This document shows, piece by piece, positions 13,447-19,986 of a DNA stretch of 40,110 bases (position 1 is the first letter of the stretch; each line of letters begins with the position of its first letter). The position numbers and the translations under genes were made by a program. The notes under the pieces are model-generated. The model was not told the origin of the DNA, did not search any database, and saw only the letters and a program-made list of their open reading frames with translations. This DNA is from a virus: positions 1 to 40,110 of the IMG/VR virus record IMGVR_UViG_3300010883_000104; one strand, 5' to 3'.

Positions 13447-13592
13447 CAGCCTCTCCACTTATATTTGCGGCAGGCTTTCTTAGAGTTCTCCTTTCGTTTA
13501 TCCCCATGGTTTCCTGCACCTGTTCTATTGTGAGCATGCACGGCGAACCAGTTACGAATACCGATCTTCCTCTTCTTTACTTTTTTAGCCAT
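13446..13592 (-). CDS. 48-aa very basic protein, apparently leaderless
   Basis: MAKKVKKRKIGIRNWFAVHA, then HNRTGAGNHGDKRKENSKKA and CRKYKWRG. Very rich in Lys and Arg with an NRTGAG-HGDKRKE segment; similar tiny basic proteins occur in many phages, as far as I recall without known function. The -10 of the promoter at 13599-13627 ends six bases before the ATG, so the transcript may start at the ATG itself. First gene of the operon running down to 11986. Overlaps the next gene by TGATG. Confidence 0.8.
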   Translation of the reverse strand: MAKKVKKRKIGIRNWFAVHAHNRTGAGNHGDKRKENSKKACRKYKWRG

Positions 13593-13598
13593 CATTAT

Positions 13599-13627
13599 AT
13601 CCTACCATAGATAAATAGAATTGTCAA
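13599..13627 (-). promoter_or_regulatory. Sigma-70 promoter abutting a start codon
   Basis: TTGACA (13627-13622), 17-nt spacer, TAGGAT (13604-13599), extended TG. Only six bases separate the -10 from the ATG at 13592. A perfect TATAAT at 13599-13594 has wrong spacing (22). Confidence 0.7.
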
Positions 13628-13632
13628 ATTTT

Positions 13633-13719
13633 TTATATATTGTACCACACGACAAGTGCAAAGTAGGTTGAACCTACGAAGAAAGAAAACTTTATTAATT
13701 CTGCTGCGCTACCAATCAT
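13633..13719 (-). CDS. Tiny single-pass membrane protein
   Basis: 28 aa: MIGSAAELIKFSFFVGSTYF then ALVVWYNI. Almost entirely one hydrophobic helix. AAAGGAGATATGAG is a strong ribosome-binding site before the ATG, and it has its own promoter at 13754-13782, which together make it a convincing gene despite its length. Function unknown. Confidence 0.7.
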   Translation of the reverse strand: MIGSAAELIKFSFFVGSTYFALVVWYNI

Positions 13720-13753
13720 CTCATATCTCCTTTATTATATAAGAACGGCACAC

Positions 13754-13782
13754 AGTATAGCAAATATCCTTATGTTTGTAAA
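13754..13782 (-). promoter_or_regulatory. Sigma-70 promoter for the 28-aa membrane protein
   Basis: TTTACA (13782-13777), 17-nt spacer, TATACT (13759-13754), extended TG. Confidence 0.8.
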
Positions 13783-13794
13783 GGACTTTCTTAT

Positions 13795-14052
13795 TCAAAT
13801 GTCTTCTTGTACGCGGGTGGTGGCTTTGTTACCAGCGGTAGGAAATGGACGGCTATTGTCTACCAAGTCGATACGAGCCGAAACAGCCTGAAGATAATCG
13901 CTGAACTTTGTGCGATCAAAATTACACTGAACACAGGTAGTGGTACAATTATAACCCACTCTCACTAAATTACTTTCAGTGAGCACTTGTTGAAGGTGTG
14001 CTTCGACCTCGCGCAATAGACTGATTGCGTCAGTGTAAGGAGAATTACCCAT
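13795..14052 (-). CDS. Small protein with a CxxC pair, unknown
   Basis: 85 aa. Helical start (TDAISLLREVEAHLQQVLTE), then NCTTTCVQCNFDRTKF with three Cys in nine residues, and a polar C-terminus. A single CxxC could bind metal with partners, but no second pair is present. TAATG overlap with 14052-14336. No family recognised. Confidence 0.7.
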   Translation of the reverse strand: MGNSPYTDAISLLREVEAHLQQVLTESNLVRVGYNCTTTCVQCNFDRTKFSDYLQAVSARIDLVDNSRPFPTAGNKATTRVQEDI

Positions 14053-14336
14053 TATTCTTTCCTCTCTTTTTTATTGCTTATAGATTTGAAATCAACCTTC
14101 AGCACGTTGCCCACTTGTTCAACTGGCATGTGTTGATCTAATTGTATCACTCTCTGCTTGAGAACTTCCGATACAACTGCCAGTGTGTTGTAACACCCTT
14201 CTTCGATTTTTTCTAACTCTGTCAGTTCCATGAAGGCTACTAGTAGTTCGATATCCTCTGCTATACAGTCGAGGGCAAACCTCTTGCCTTCGTCATACAT
14301 GTTGAGTCTCTGTCTTATCTCATCTTTATGATCCAT
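14052..14336 (-). CDS. Small helical protein, paralogue of 11986-12234
   Basis: 94 aa. AEDIELLVAFMELTE and the C-terminal VLKVDFKSISNKKERKE line up with the protein at 11986-12234. Both pair with a tiny membrane protein gene immediately upstream (14348-14473 here, 12245-12328 there), so the pair of genes may have been duplicated together or function together. Function unknown. Confidence 0.78.
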   Translation of the reverse strand: MDHKDEIRQRLNMYDEGKRFALDCIAEDIELLVAFMELTELEKIEEGCYNTLAVVSEVLKQRVIQLDQHMPVEQVGNVLKVDFKSISNKKERKE

Positions 14337-14347
14337 CGATTTCTCTC

Positions 14348-14473
14348 TTAATAAAATAAATAAATTAATAACAACGGGACGACGTTTAACATCACCAAAA
14401 GTATTGTTCTCTTGATGGTGCTACGGACATCTCTTTGTCGATCTGGGTGTATGCTGCTCATGTCTCCCGCCAT
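14348..14473 (-). CDS. Tiny membrane protein with C-terminal anchor
   Basis: 41 aa: MAGDMSSIHPDRQRDVRSTI, then KRTILLVMLNVVPLLLIYLF and Y. A soluble basic N-terminus is followed by one transmembrane helix at the extreme C-terminus. AGGAG precedes the ATG, which lies one base after the TAA of 14475-14693. No family recognised. Confidence 0.72.
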   Translation of the reverse strand: MAGDMSSIHPDRQRDVRSTIKRTILLVMLNVVPLLLIYLFY

Positions 14474-14474
14474 G

Positions 14475-14693
14475 TTATACTCCTAAGTATGGGTTGTATT
14501 CTTTAGCCATCTTCAGTGCTCTCATGATTTGATCTGCAATATGCTTACGTGCCACATCTGAGTTTATCTGCGTTCCACTCTCTGCAAATTGTTCCAAGAT
14601 GTATAACACCTTTTCCTTCTCTGTGAGTTCGCAGACCTGTAAGTAGGTAATCGATGAAAGGGATTGGGGATTATCTGACGTCTTTTTCAACAC
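14475..14693 (-). CDS. Small helical protein, GTG start
   Basis: 72 aa. The frame begins GTG-TTG-AAA at 14693, with GAGG upstream inside the end of 14671-14856. TTG at 14690 is an alternative. Helical (TEKEKVLYILEQFAESG, DQIMRALKMAKEYNPY). No family recognised. Confidence 0.68.
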   Translation of the reverse strand: MLKKTSDNPQSLSSITYLQVCELTEKEKVLYILEQFAESGTQINSDVARKHIADQIMRALKMAKEYNPYLGV

Positions 14694-14856
14694 TCTCGAC
14701 CTCTTCCTTTGTTAGTTCTTCTTCGTCTATCTTAAAAGCCTGCATGCATGACTGCACCGTCGATTCAAGATGTCCTAGGGCATAGCCCAGTTGATAAATC
14801 GCATAACTATATAGCCAAAAGATGACTACTATTGATGCTAAAGTTAAATAAAACAT
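14671..14856 (-). CDS. Small N-terminally anchored membrane protein, apparently leaderless
   Basis: 61 aa. Residues about 3-26 (YLTLASIVVIFWLYSYAIYQ region) form one transmembrane helix, followed by an acidic cytoplasmic-type tail (KIDEEELTKEEVESVEKDVR). The -10 box of its promoter ends six bases before the ATG, so the mRNA probably starts at or next to the ATG. First gene of an operon with 14475-14693, 14348-14473 and others. Confidence 0.78.
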   Translation of the reverse strand: MFYLTLASIVVIFWLYSYAIYQLGYALGHLESTVQSCMQAFKIDEEELTKEEVESVEKDVR

Positions 14857-14862
14857 GTCCCT

Positions 14863-14891
14863 ACTATACTATAATATTTCTTTTTTGTCAA
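14863..14891 (-). promoter_or_regulatory. Sigma-70 promoter abutting a start codon
   Basis: TTGACA (14891-14886), 17-nt spacer, TATAGT (14868-14863), then six bases (AGGGAC) and the ATG at 14856. A second overlapping TATAGT lies at 14873-14868 with a 12-nt spacer. Confidence 0.82.
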
Positions 14892-14906
14892 GCAATTATT
14901 TTATTT

Positions 14907-16208
14907 TTATTCTGCTTTCTCTTCAGTGCTGTATATAATCAACGGAGTCTCCCCGTTCCTAATGCAGTCTTCATTTATGATAACAGCCTTTGCGCCGTCC
15001 TGTGATGGGACTTCGTACATCGTTTCAAGCATCACCGATTCAATAATAGCACGGAGTCCACGGGCTCCTGTCCCTCTTTGGATTGCCTCCTCTGCTATCG
15101 CTCGCATCGCTGACTCTGTAAACTGAATGTCAATCTTCTCCCACTCAAATAGTTTTTGGTATTGTTTAAGGATTGCGTCTTTAGGTTCGTTCAATATCCT
15201 CAGCAAAGAATCCTGATCTAACTTTCCTAGGGAAGCAATGATTGGAACACGACCTATGAACTCTGGGATCAATCCGAACTTAACTAAGTCGTTTGGCTCC
15301 ACATCAAACATGTAGTCTGCATTTTCGTCGACCTTTTTTATTACTCTTTGTGGGGCTAGGCCGGACTTGAATCCGATAGATCTAGTACCTATTCTCTTCT
15401 CGATGATCCCCTCAATGCCACTGAACGCACCACCACAAATGAATAAGATATTCGTTGTGTCAAGTTCAATGAACTCTTGGTTCGGATGTTTCCTTCCTCC
15501 CTTCGGGGGTATCTTAGCGACGGTTCCCTCAATGAGTTTGAGTAGTGCTTGTTGAACGCCCTCGCCTGACACGTCACGAGTCGTTGATATGCCCTCTGTT
15601 TTCTTTGCCAACTTATCTATCTCATCAATATAAACGATGCCCTTCATGGCTAAGTCTACGTCGTCGTCTGCATTACGAATCAAGGACAGGAGTATGTTCT
15701 CTACGTCCTCTCCCACATAACCAGCCTCGGTTAGACTTGTGGCATCTGTGATCGCAAAGGGAACCTTTAACAGCTTGGCTAGTGTTCGTGCGAGTAGTGT
15801 CTTTCCTGAACCAGTGGGGCCTAGCAATAAGATGTTCGATTTCTCTATCTCTATTTCATGTGGATCGCCTTTACGTCGACGTTTGGATTTACTCTCTTCA
15901 TTGATGTGAAGTCTTTTATAGTGATTATAAACTGCTACTGATAATACTTTCTTTGCCTGGTCTTGTCCAATGATATAATCATCAAGCATCTCTTTTATTT
16001 CTTTTGGCTTTGGAAGTTCAGTCATCTCCTCCAGTGCTTCTTCTAATCCTTCCTCATCAATTATGTCATTACAAATTGATATGCACTCGTCACATATAAA
16101 AGAATCATTTCCTGCAATTAACTTCTTAACTTCTTTCTGCGACTTACCACAGAAGGAACACAGCAAGCGATTTATTCTATTCCCGTTATCGTCTTCGTTG
16201 TCACTCAT
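14907..16208 (-). CDS. clpX: ClpX, AAA+ unfoldase of the ClpXP protease
   Basis: 433 aa, full length. N-terminal zinc-binding domain with C17, C20, C39, C42. AAA+ module with Walker A GPTGSGKT (130-137), pore-1 loop GYVG (163-166), Walker B IVYIDE (191-196), the RKH loop (239-241), the ClpP-docking IGF tripeptide (278-280) and the GLIPEFIGR arginine region. All functional elements of cellular ClpX are kept, so it should unfold tagged substrates and dock on a ClpP, either the host's or the phage's (29031-29756). AAGGAAAT precedes the ATG. No promoter of its own is visible; it follows small genes starting at 17110 or earlier. Finding clpX on a phage is uncommon. Confidence 0.97.
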   Translation of the reverse strand: MSDNEDDNGNRINRLLCSFCGKSQKEVKKLIAGNDSFICDECISICNDIIDEEGLEEALEEMTELPKPKEIKEMLDDYIIGQDQAKKVLSVAVYNHYKRLHINEESKSKRRRKGDPHEIEIEKSNILLLGPTGSGKTLLARTLAKLLKVPFAITDATSLTEAGYVGEDVENILLSLIRNADDDVDLAMKGIVYIDEIDKLAKKTEGISTTRDVSGEGVQQALLKLIEGTVAKIPPKGGRKHPNQEFIELDTTNILFICGGAFSGIEGIIEKRIGTRSIGFKSGLAPQRVIKKVDENADYMFDVEPNDLVKFGLIPEFIGRVPIIASLGKLDQDSLLRILNEPKDAILKQYQKLFEWEKIDIQFTESAMRAIAEEAIQRGTGARGLRAIIESVMLETMYEVPSQDGAKAVIINEDCIRNGETPLIIYSTEEKAE

Positions 16209-16289
16209 ATAATTTCCTTGTGTTCAAGAGTAAAATAGCGGGCAGTTTTAAATGACAATACCCAGGTCACTAGAGAGAGAGCCAATGTT

Positions 16290-16490
16290 CTAATTCTGAG
16301 TCTCGTAAATGGATTGAAGTCTTGGTACCAAACCTCTCTCAAGGAGATAGGCTTTGTATTCTTCAATTTCTTGCTGTGAAGCCCTCTCAAGCTCGTCGGC
16401 TTGTTGCTGGCTGTCACAAGGAATCAACTCTCCGTCAGCCATTTCAAGATACCATTTGCCCTCTACCATATCATAAACTGAAGTTGTCAT
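16290..16490 (-). CDS. Small acidic protein, unknown
   Basis: 66 aa. Short beta-like start (GKWYLEMADGELIPCDS) then a Glu/Gln-rich helix (QQADELERASQQEIEEYKAY). AGGAGG precedes the ATG, one of the best ribosome-binding sites here, implying high translation. Directly upstream of clpX, so it could be an adaptor or modulator; that is a guess from position only. Confidence 0.75.
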   Translation of the reverse strand: MTTSVYDMVEGKWYLEMADGELIPCDSQQQADELERASQQEIEEYKAYLLERGLVPRLQSIYETQN

Positions 16491-16511
16491 GAGTTTTCCT
16501 CCTATAAGTAA

Positions 16512-16640
16512 CTATATGTCTCGACGTCGTTTAGACATCAAATATAAACTTAAAATACATCCCATCGAAAACCCGACTATAAAAGTGCCTGCGGTGAGAA
16601 AAGTCTGTGCTTCTTCTGTTGTTAGTGTTTGCCAAATCAT
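16512..16640 (-). CDS. Tiny single-pass membrane protein
   Basis: 42 aa: MIWQTLTTEEAQTFLTAGTF, then IVGFSMGCILSLYLMSKRRR and DI. One transmembrane helix (about 15-36) followed by a positively charged stop (KRRR). The -10 of its promoter ends nine bases before the ATG, leaving essentially no 5' leader. No family recognised. Confidence 0.72.
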   Translation of the reverse strand: MIWQTLTTEEAQTFLTAGTFIVGFSMGCILSLYLMSKRRRDI

Positions 16641-16649
16641 ACAATAACT

Positions 16650-16678
16650 ACTATATCAAAGTTTTTGTTGTTTGTCAA
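16650..16678 (-). promoter_or_regulatory. Sigma-70 promoter very close to a start codon
   Basis: TTGACA (16678-16673), 17-nt spacer, TATAGT (16655-16650), extended TG. Nine bases to the ATG at 16640. Likely also serves 16290-16490 and clpX. Confidence 0.85.
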
Positions 16679-16919
16679 GGGCCTTGCTTATTATTTTTAA
16701 TGTTATCTGGGGAGACCTGTATCTTCTGGACTCGATAGGTTTCCACGTAAGCCAGACAACATCAACATAATTCTCCGTGCAAATGCCATCACCGTAAATC
16801 CTGGTGTCTTCTTCCCCTACTTCAACAATAACACCTATGGCATCATTACTTGCGGCCTCTGTCATAAGGTCAGCGTCTACAGCGAATTTAACTAAGTCTC
16901 CCATCTTAAAGTTATTCAT
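16656..16919 (-). CDS. KxGDLV-family small protein
   Basis: 87 aa. FKMGDLVKFAVDADLM, then DAIGVIVEVGEEDTR, YVDVVWLTWKP and the C-terminal ITLKIISKALDKQ. Last of four consecutive family members. GGAGAGATAG precedes the ATG, which overlaps the end of the gene at 16916. The 3' end overlaps the promoter of 16512-16640. Confidence 0.87.
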   Translation of the reverse strand: MNNFKMGDLVKFAVDADLMTEAASNDAIGVIVEVGEEDTRIYGDGICTENYVDVVWLTWKPIESRRYRSPQITLKIISKALDKQQKL

Positions 16920-17110
16920 AATCTATCTCTCCTAGGCATCAAAACAATGAGTAACTCACTAGTAGCGATCTGTTGTTTGTAGGCCAGTTGGTACCACCAA
17001 ACGGTTGCATAACCATATTTTTCATCAACTTCCAAAACAATACCTAAGTGTGAAGAAGGAGGGGAGGCCCATTGTTCCCAGTTGTATCCAACTAAATCAC
17101 CGACCTTCAC
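16916..17110 (-). CDS. KxGDLV-family small protein, GTG start
   Basis: 64 aa. Start codon GTG at 17110 gives MKVGDLVGYNWEQW, with GGAGACGATAA upstream. SHLGIVLEVDEKYG, YATVWWYQLAY and SELLIVLMP complete the family pattern. Overlaps 17097-17345 by 14 nt and 16656-16919 by 4 nt. Confidence 0.87.
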   Translation of the reverse strand: MKVGDLVGYNWEQWASPPSSHLGIVLEVDEKYGYATVWWYQLAYKQQIATSELLIVLMPRRDRL

Positions 17111-17345
17111 TTATCGTCTCCAGTTCGTGCACATATTCTACATACGTGTACCCTGCCTGAAGCCAGAACACTCGGCACAACTCAATAGCAGGCCAAGTAG
17201 TATCATCGTCATTGTTATAAAAGTAATATGATTTCGCCATCTCATAGAAAGCCGTGTTCTCCTGAACCTCTCCTAAGAGTTCCACCACAACGCCAACTAA
17301 GCCATACTCTGCTTCTTTATATGTTACTAGATCCCCCACACGCAC
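17097..17345 (-). CDS. KxGDLV-family small protein, GTG start
   Basis: 82 aa. GTG at 17345 gives MRVGDLVTYKEAEYGLVGVV, followed by an insertion rich in Tyr, Asn and Asp (YYFYNNDDDTTW), a CRVFWLQAG strand and HELETISEGR. Third of the four-gene tandem run. Overlaps 17317-17595 by 29 nt. GGAGGAG lies about 15 nt upstream. Confidence 0.85.
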   Translation of the reverse strand: MRVGDLVTYKEAEYGLVGVVVELLGEVQENTAFYEMAKSYYFYNNDDDTTWPAIELCRVFWLQAGYTYVEYVHELETISEGR

Positions 17346-17595
17346 TTACTAACTCAAGCTCCTCCAAAAAGCAATCACCAAATCTCTCAATGTCTAGCCA
17401 ATATACTCTAGTCACTTCTTCATTGGTATAACTAAGTATGTAAATTTTAGTTATAATTCCAAATTTGTTGTAAGAGTCATAGAGACGATCCCGATCATGG
17501 GGTGGCACGGAGTCGGATATATATTCTACTAAGTCTCCTACTTCAAGTTTCCTTTCCTTCTTATTGACCACGGGGATAATAGGCCCCTCGGACAC
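17317..17595 (-). CDS. KxGDLV-family small protein with N-terminal extension
   Basis: 92 aa as the longest frame (GTG at 17595). A second GTG at 17571 would shorten it by eight residues and reduce overlap with the upstream gene; I cannot decide between them. The family core starts at LEVGDLVEYISD, then KFGIITKIYILS, EVTRVYWLDIE and LEELELVSA. First of four tandem family genes, which all overlap by 4-29 nt. Confidence 0.82.
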   Translation of the reverse strand: MSEGPIIPVVNKKERKLEVGDLVEYISDSVPPHDRDRLYDSYNKFGIITKIYILSYTNEEVTRVYWLDIERFGDCFLEELELVSACGGSSNI

Positions 17596-17830
17596 AACCT
17601 ATTGACTGATTTCTTTCACAGTCCAAGAGATGTTCTGTCAACATGTCGACACCTTCTCGTAAGTAACTGTTCTGTTCCTCAAGGGTGCCGGCATAGTTTA
17701 CCAGTTCTCTGCTATCCCCTGACAACTCATCTATACAACTATGGAGTGCTCTCCTGTGTGTGAAGGAGCCTACTAAAAAGCCACTACAGAATACAACCCC
17801 TAGTATACCTATCCATCTACTCCTGTTCAT
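17561..17830 (-). CDS. Small membrane-anchored protein with coiled-coil tail
   Basis: 89 aa from the ATG at 17830, which overlaps the TGA of tdk (ATGA). The longer frame to 17857 is rejected. N-terminal anchor RWIGILGVVFCSGFLVGSF followed by a predicted coiled coil (RELVNYAGTLEEQNSYLREG) and a Cys/Gly/Tyr-rich end. One anchor plus coiled coil is the layout of inner-membrane spanins, but also of other phage membrane proteins, and no outer-membrane partner gene is seen. Function unproven. Confidence 0.75.
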   Translation of the reverse strand: MNRSRWIGILGVVFCSGFLVGSFTHRRALHSCIDELSGDSRELVNYAGTLEEQNSYLREGVDMLTEHLLDCERNQSIGCVRGAYYPRGQ

Positions 17831-18375
17831 TGTGCTGGCCCCCAATGGTCTCGGCATGTTGCCATGTAATGATCGTGCTCACCAACTAAGACTGTGCCAG
17901 AAGTTTCAGAAGTTCTGTATGTATGTGTTGCGTCATCGCCACACACCTCGCACACGGCAGTCAGTTTTGTTACGCTCTCTGCGGTCGCCAGGATGCCCCC
18001 CATTGGCCCGAAAGGTACACCATCGGAGTCCATATCAAGCCCAGCAAGAATGACTCTCTTACCTGATTGTGCTAACGATAGCACCGTGTCTAACAGTTGT
18101 GAACTAAAGAACTGTGCCTCATCTATTGCAACAACCTCCGTGTCCTCATCAACTAGGTCTAATACATTCCGTGCGAACTTCACAGGAGTGCATTTCATTT
18201 TTTGCCCTGCATGAGATATAACTTCGTCCTCACTATATCTGTTATCTATTTCTGGTTTAAATAACTGGAATTTTCTTTTGGCAATTCTTGTGCGATTGAG
18301 TCGGCGCATAAGTTCTTCAGATTTACCTGAGAACATAGGGCCGCATACTACTTCTACCTTTCCTGTCTTTTTCAC
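17827..18375 (-). CDS. tdk: Thymidine kinase (type II)
   Basis: 182 aa. P-loop GPMFSGKS at 12-19, the catalytic DEAQFF at 85-90, GLDMDSDGVPFGPM substrate region and a zinc site built from CEVC and CRDH near the C-terminus. It makes dTMP from thymidine with ATP, feeding phage DNA synthesis together with dUTPase (32892-33371). Start is GTG at 18375, overlapping the TGA of the gene before (GTGA), with AGGAGAAAGAA upstream. Normal length for the family. Confidence 0.95.
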   Translation of the reverse strand: MKKTGKVEVVCGPMFSGKSEELMRRLNRTRIAKRKFQLFKPEIDNRYSEDEVISHAGQKMKCTPVKFARNVLDLVDEDTEVVAIDEAQFFSSQLLDTVLSLAQSGKRVILAGLDMDSDGVPFGPMGGILATAESVTKLTAVCEVCGDDATHTYRTSETSGTVLVGEHDHYMATCRDHWGPAQ

Positions 18376-19034
18376 TTCTTTCTCCTGTAGGGTTTTAGAT
18401 ATCTCTCTTCTATTACTCTGGACTTTGTATCTCCCACAATTAAAATCTTATACTTCTTGGTTCCCTTCGCTGCTGATGTTACCGCTTTCGTATCCGTCTC
18501 CAATACTAGAGCACAGTTAGGAAGCCTGTTCGTGCGGCGGCGGTCGTTGGCATACGCATGGGGTGCCCCTTGTCTGAAAGAAACAAACGAGCCAACCTCA
18601 TATCGAGGGGGAGCCTCTGTGGCTTCGATCACTTTCCTTGCGTACTTGTTCGTACACATGGCACGCCATTGTTTCTCAGTTGGAACAAAACTTTCATCTG
18701 TCAAAACGCTTTTGGCCAATTTTTTAAAGTAGCGTGGGCCTGCGGAGGAATAATAATACGCAGCACAAATCTTGGCTATCTTTCTTTTCTCTTTGTCATA
18801 CCGCTTCTCTACCCAACTAGCCTTCTTAAGTTGCGCTTGTGTGTTGTGATCCTTGTATAACTCGTTCCACCACGAAACCTGTGCCTCTGACAAAACTCTG
18901 GTTTTCTGTTGCTCGCAAATACTTTTAATAAACTCACACTCTTTCTGTGTGAGTTCGCTCGACGACAGAACTTGGTCGACCTGTTCACCACTGATCCTAT
19001 CCCTGACCTCTACTTCGCTTTCCTCTTTTCGCAT
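18372..19034 (-). CDS. Unknown protein with C-terminal KxGDLV-like domain
   Basis: 220 aa. The N-terminal 130 residues are charged and helical with a Trp/Tyr-rich middle (VSWWNELYKDHN, AAYYYSSAGPRYF). The last 75 residues read PPRYEVGSFVSFRQG, then LPNCALVLETDTKAV, KYKILIVGDTKS and EERYLKPY. This matches the strand order of the small KxGDLV proteins, so it looks like a fusion of that fold to a larger domain. GGAAAGA precedes the ATG, which overlaps the end of 18997-19125. Function unknown. Confidence 0.8.
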   Translation of the reverse strand: MRKEESEVEVRDRISGEQVDQVLSSSELTQKECEFIKSICEQQKTRVLSEAQVSWWNELYKDHNTQAQLKKASWVEKRYDKEKRKIAKICAAYYYSSAGPRYFKKLAKSVLTDESFVPTEKQWRAMCTNKYARKVIEATEAPPRYEVGSFVSFRQGAPHAYANDRRRTNRLPNCALVLETDTKAVTSAAKGTKKYKILIVGDTKSRVIEERYLKPYRRKK

Positions 19035-19125
19035 GATTCTTTCCAGTCTTCTGTTTAGTGTAGTAAGAGTGTTTTCCCTTACCTTGTCTAGTTTTCTTTC
19101 CTTTCTTTTTAGTTCTAACAGCCAT
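18997..19125 (-). CDS. 42-aa highly basic protein
   Basis: MAVRTKKKGKKTRQGKGKHS, then YYTKQKTGKNHAKRGKRSRG and QG, stop TAG. About half of the residues are Lys or Arg, with a Gly-Gln-Gly end. It directly follows the TAA of 19126-19347. Such proteins usually bind nucleic acid or acidic partners; comparable tiny basic proteins are common in phages, without known function. Overlaps the start of 18372-19034 in another frame. Confidence 0.75.
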   Translation of the reverse strand: MAVRTKKKGKKTRQGKGKHSYYTKQKTGKNHAKRGKRSRGQG

Positions 19126-19347
19126 TTATTCTTCTACCCTATTTATCTTCTCCAACTTTACGTCATCTACAATTAGCCTTCGGTTGTCTTCAAATACATA
19201 AATATCATACCACATGTCCTCTGTATTGTCAACCGCCTCGTACTCTCCCAAGATCAAAGCTGCCTTCCTGATCAAATCGCTTTGACCATCTGCGTTGGGA
19301 AAGTGTCCCTTCCACCAACAGAACCACACTAGTTGCCCTATCTCCAT
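19126..19347 (-). CDS. KxGDLV-family small protein (divergent)
   Basis: 73 aa. MEIGQLVWFCWWKGHF replaces GDL by GQL. KAALILGEYEAVDN, WYDIYVFED and VDDVKLEKINRVEE fit the later strands. GAGGTGG is upstream of the ATG. Gene order (this, the 42-aa basic protein, the fusion protein, tdk) suggests one transcript. Confidence 0.8.
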   Translation of the reverse strand: MEIGQLVWFCWWKGHFPNADGQSDLIRKAALILGEYEAVDNTEDMWYDIYVFEDNRRLIVDDVKLEKINRVEE

Positions 19348-19388
19348 ACATTAAATACCACCTCGATACTTAAAACAGACGATTTCTG

Positions 19389-19661
19389 TTACTTAATGTG
19401 TGGATGAGGGGCCTCTTCTTCAAAAACAAGCTCAAGCACTCGTGCCTTAATATCCCTGGCGCTCTTGAATTTTTCATGAGAAAAGTCTAATGGCTCTGGA
19501 ATTTTCGATCCCCACGTCCACAACCTGTATTTCCACTTGCTGCCTTGCTTAACAATCTCAGCATGCACTTCAGGCTCCTTCCAGATATACCAAGCGTACA
19601 TCTCATAGTGGCCGGGGTTCTTTCTTTTCCATCTAATAGTATCTTTTGTATTCCAACTCAT
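19389..19661 (-). CDS. Small basic Trp-rich protein, apparently leaderless
   Basis: 90 aa with eight Trp (RWKRKNPGHYEMYAWYIWKE, KWKYRLWTWGSK), beta-rich in the first half, helical in the second. The -10 of its promoter ends six bases before the ATG (TATAGT-TGTTCT-ATG), so the transcript should begin at the ATG and no Shine-Dalgarno sequence is possible. First gene of a long operon to tdk and beyond. No family recognised. Confidence 0.78.
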   Translation of the reverse strand: MSWNTKDTIRWKRKNPGHYEMYAWYIWKEPEVHAEIVKQGSKWKYRLWTWGSKIPEPLDFSHEKFKSARDIKARVLELVFEEEAPHPHIK

Positions 19662-19667
19662 AGAACA

Positions 19668-19696
19668 ACTATACTATACTTTGTTTTATTTGTCAA
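19668..19696 (-). promoter_or_regulatory. Sigma-70 promoter abutting a start codon
   Basis: TTGACA (19696-19691), 17-nt spacer, TATAGT (19673-19668), six bases, then the ATG at 19661. The -35 overlaps the end of 19693-19986. Confidence 0.85.
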
Positions 19697-19986
19697 GGTT
19701 TTTTTATTAAAGTAAACTTCTTTCTCTTCTCTTCTGCCTTCTTCTTTTTCTTCTCGTCTTCCATTACTTGCCCTTGTGTGTCAAGCCATTCTAGGTAATC
19801 AGAGACATACTCAGTTTGATTCATACAGAACTTTATAAAGTTCATCTGCATGTAGACATCAATATTGTCTGGGCCTGGGCCTTGTGGGTATATAAAGATG
19901 GGGACTGCCTCATCTCGTAAGATCACCGCACCCTCTTTTACAGTGACTCCCAACTCTACTCTGTCTTTGTCTTCGTCGTCACTCAT
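19693..19986 (-). CDS. Small acidic/charged protein, unknown
   Basis: 97 aa. Acidic start, strand-like GVTVKEGAVIL and VPIFIYPQGPG, a helix (NFIKFCMNQTEYVSDYLEWL) and a Lys-rich tail. ATGA-type overlap with 19979-20230. No family recognised. Confidence 0.72.
   Translation of the reverse strand: MSDDEDKDRVELGVTVKEGAVILRDEAVPIFIYPQGPGPDNIDVYMQMNFIKFCMNQTEYVSDYLEWLDTQGQVMEDEKKKKKAEEKRKKFTLIKKP

Noticed and set aside
16205-16417. Frame overlapping the end of 16290-16490 and running to the clpX start
   Set aside because: Its last part ([20 protein letters not shown]) ends in TGA overlapping the clpX ATG and looks slightly membrane-like, but only a TTG without a ribosome-binding site could start it. 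Left out as unsupported.
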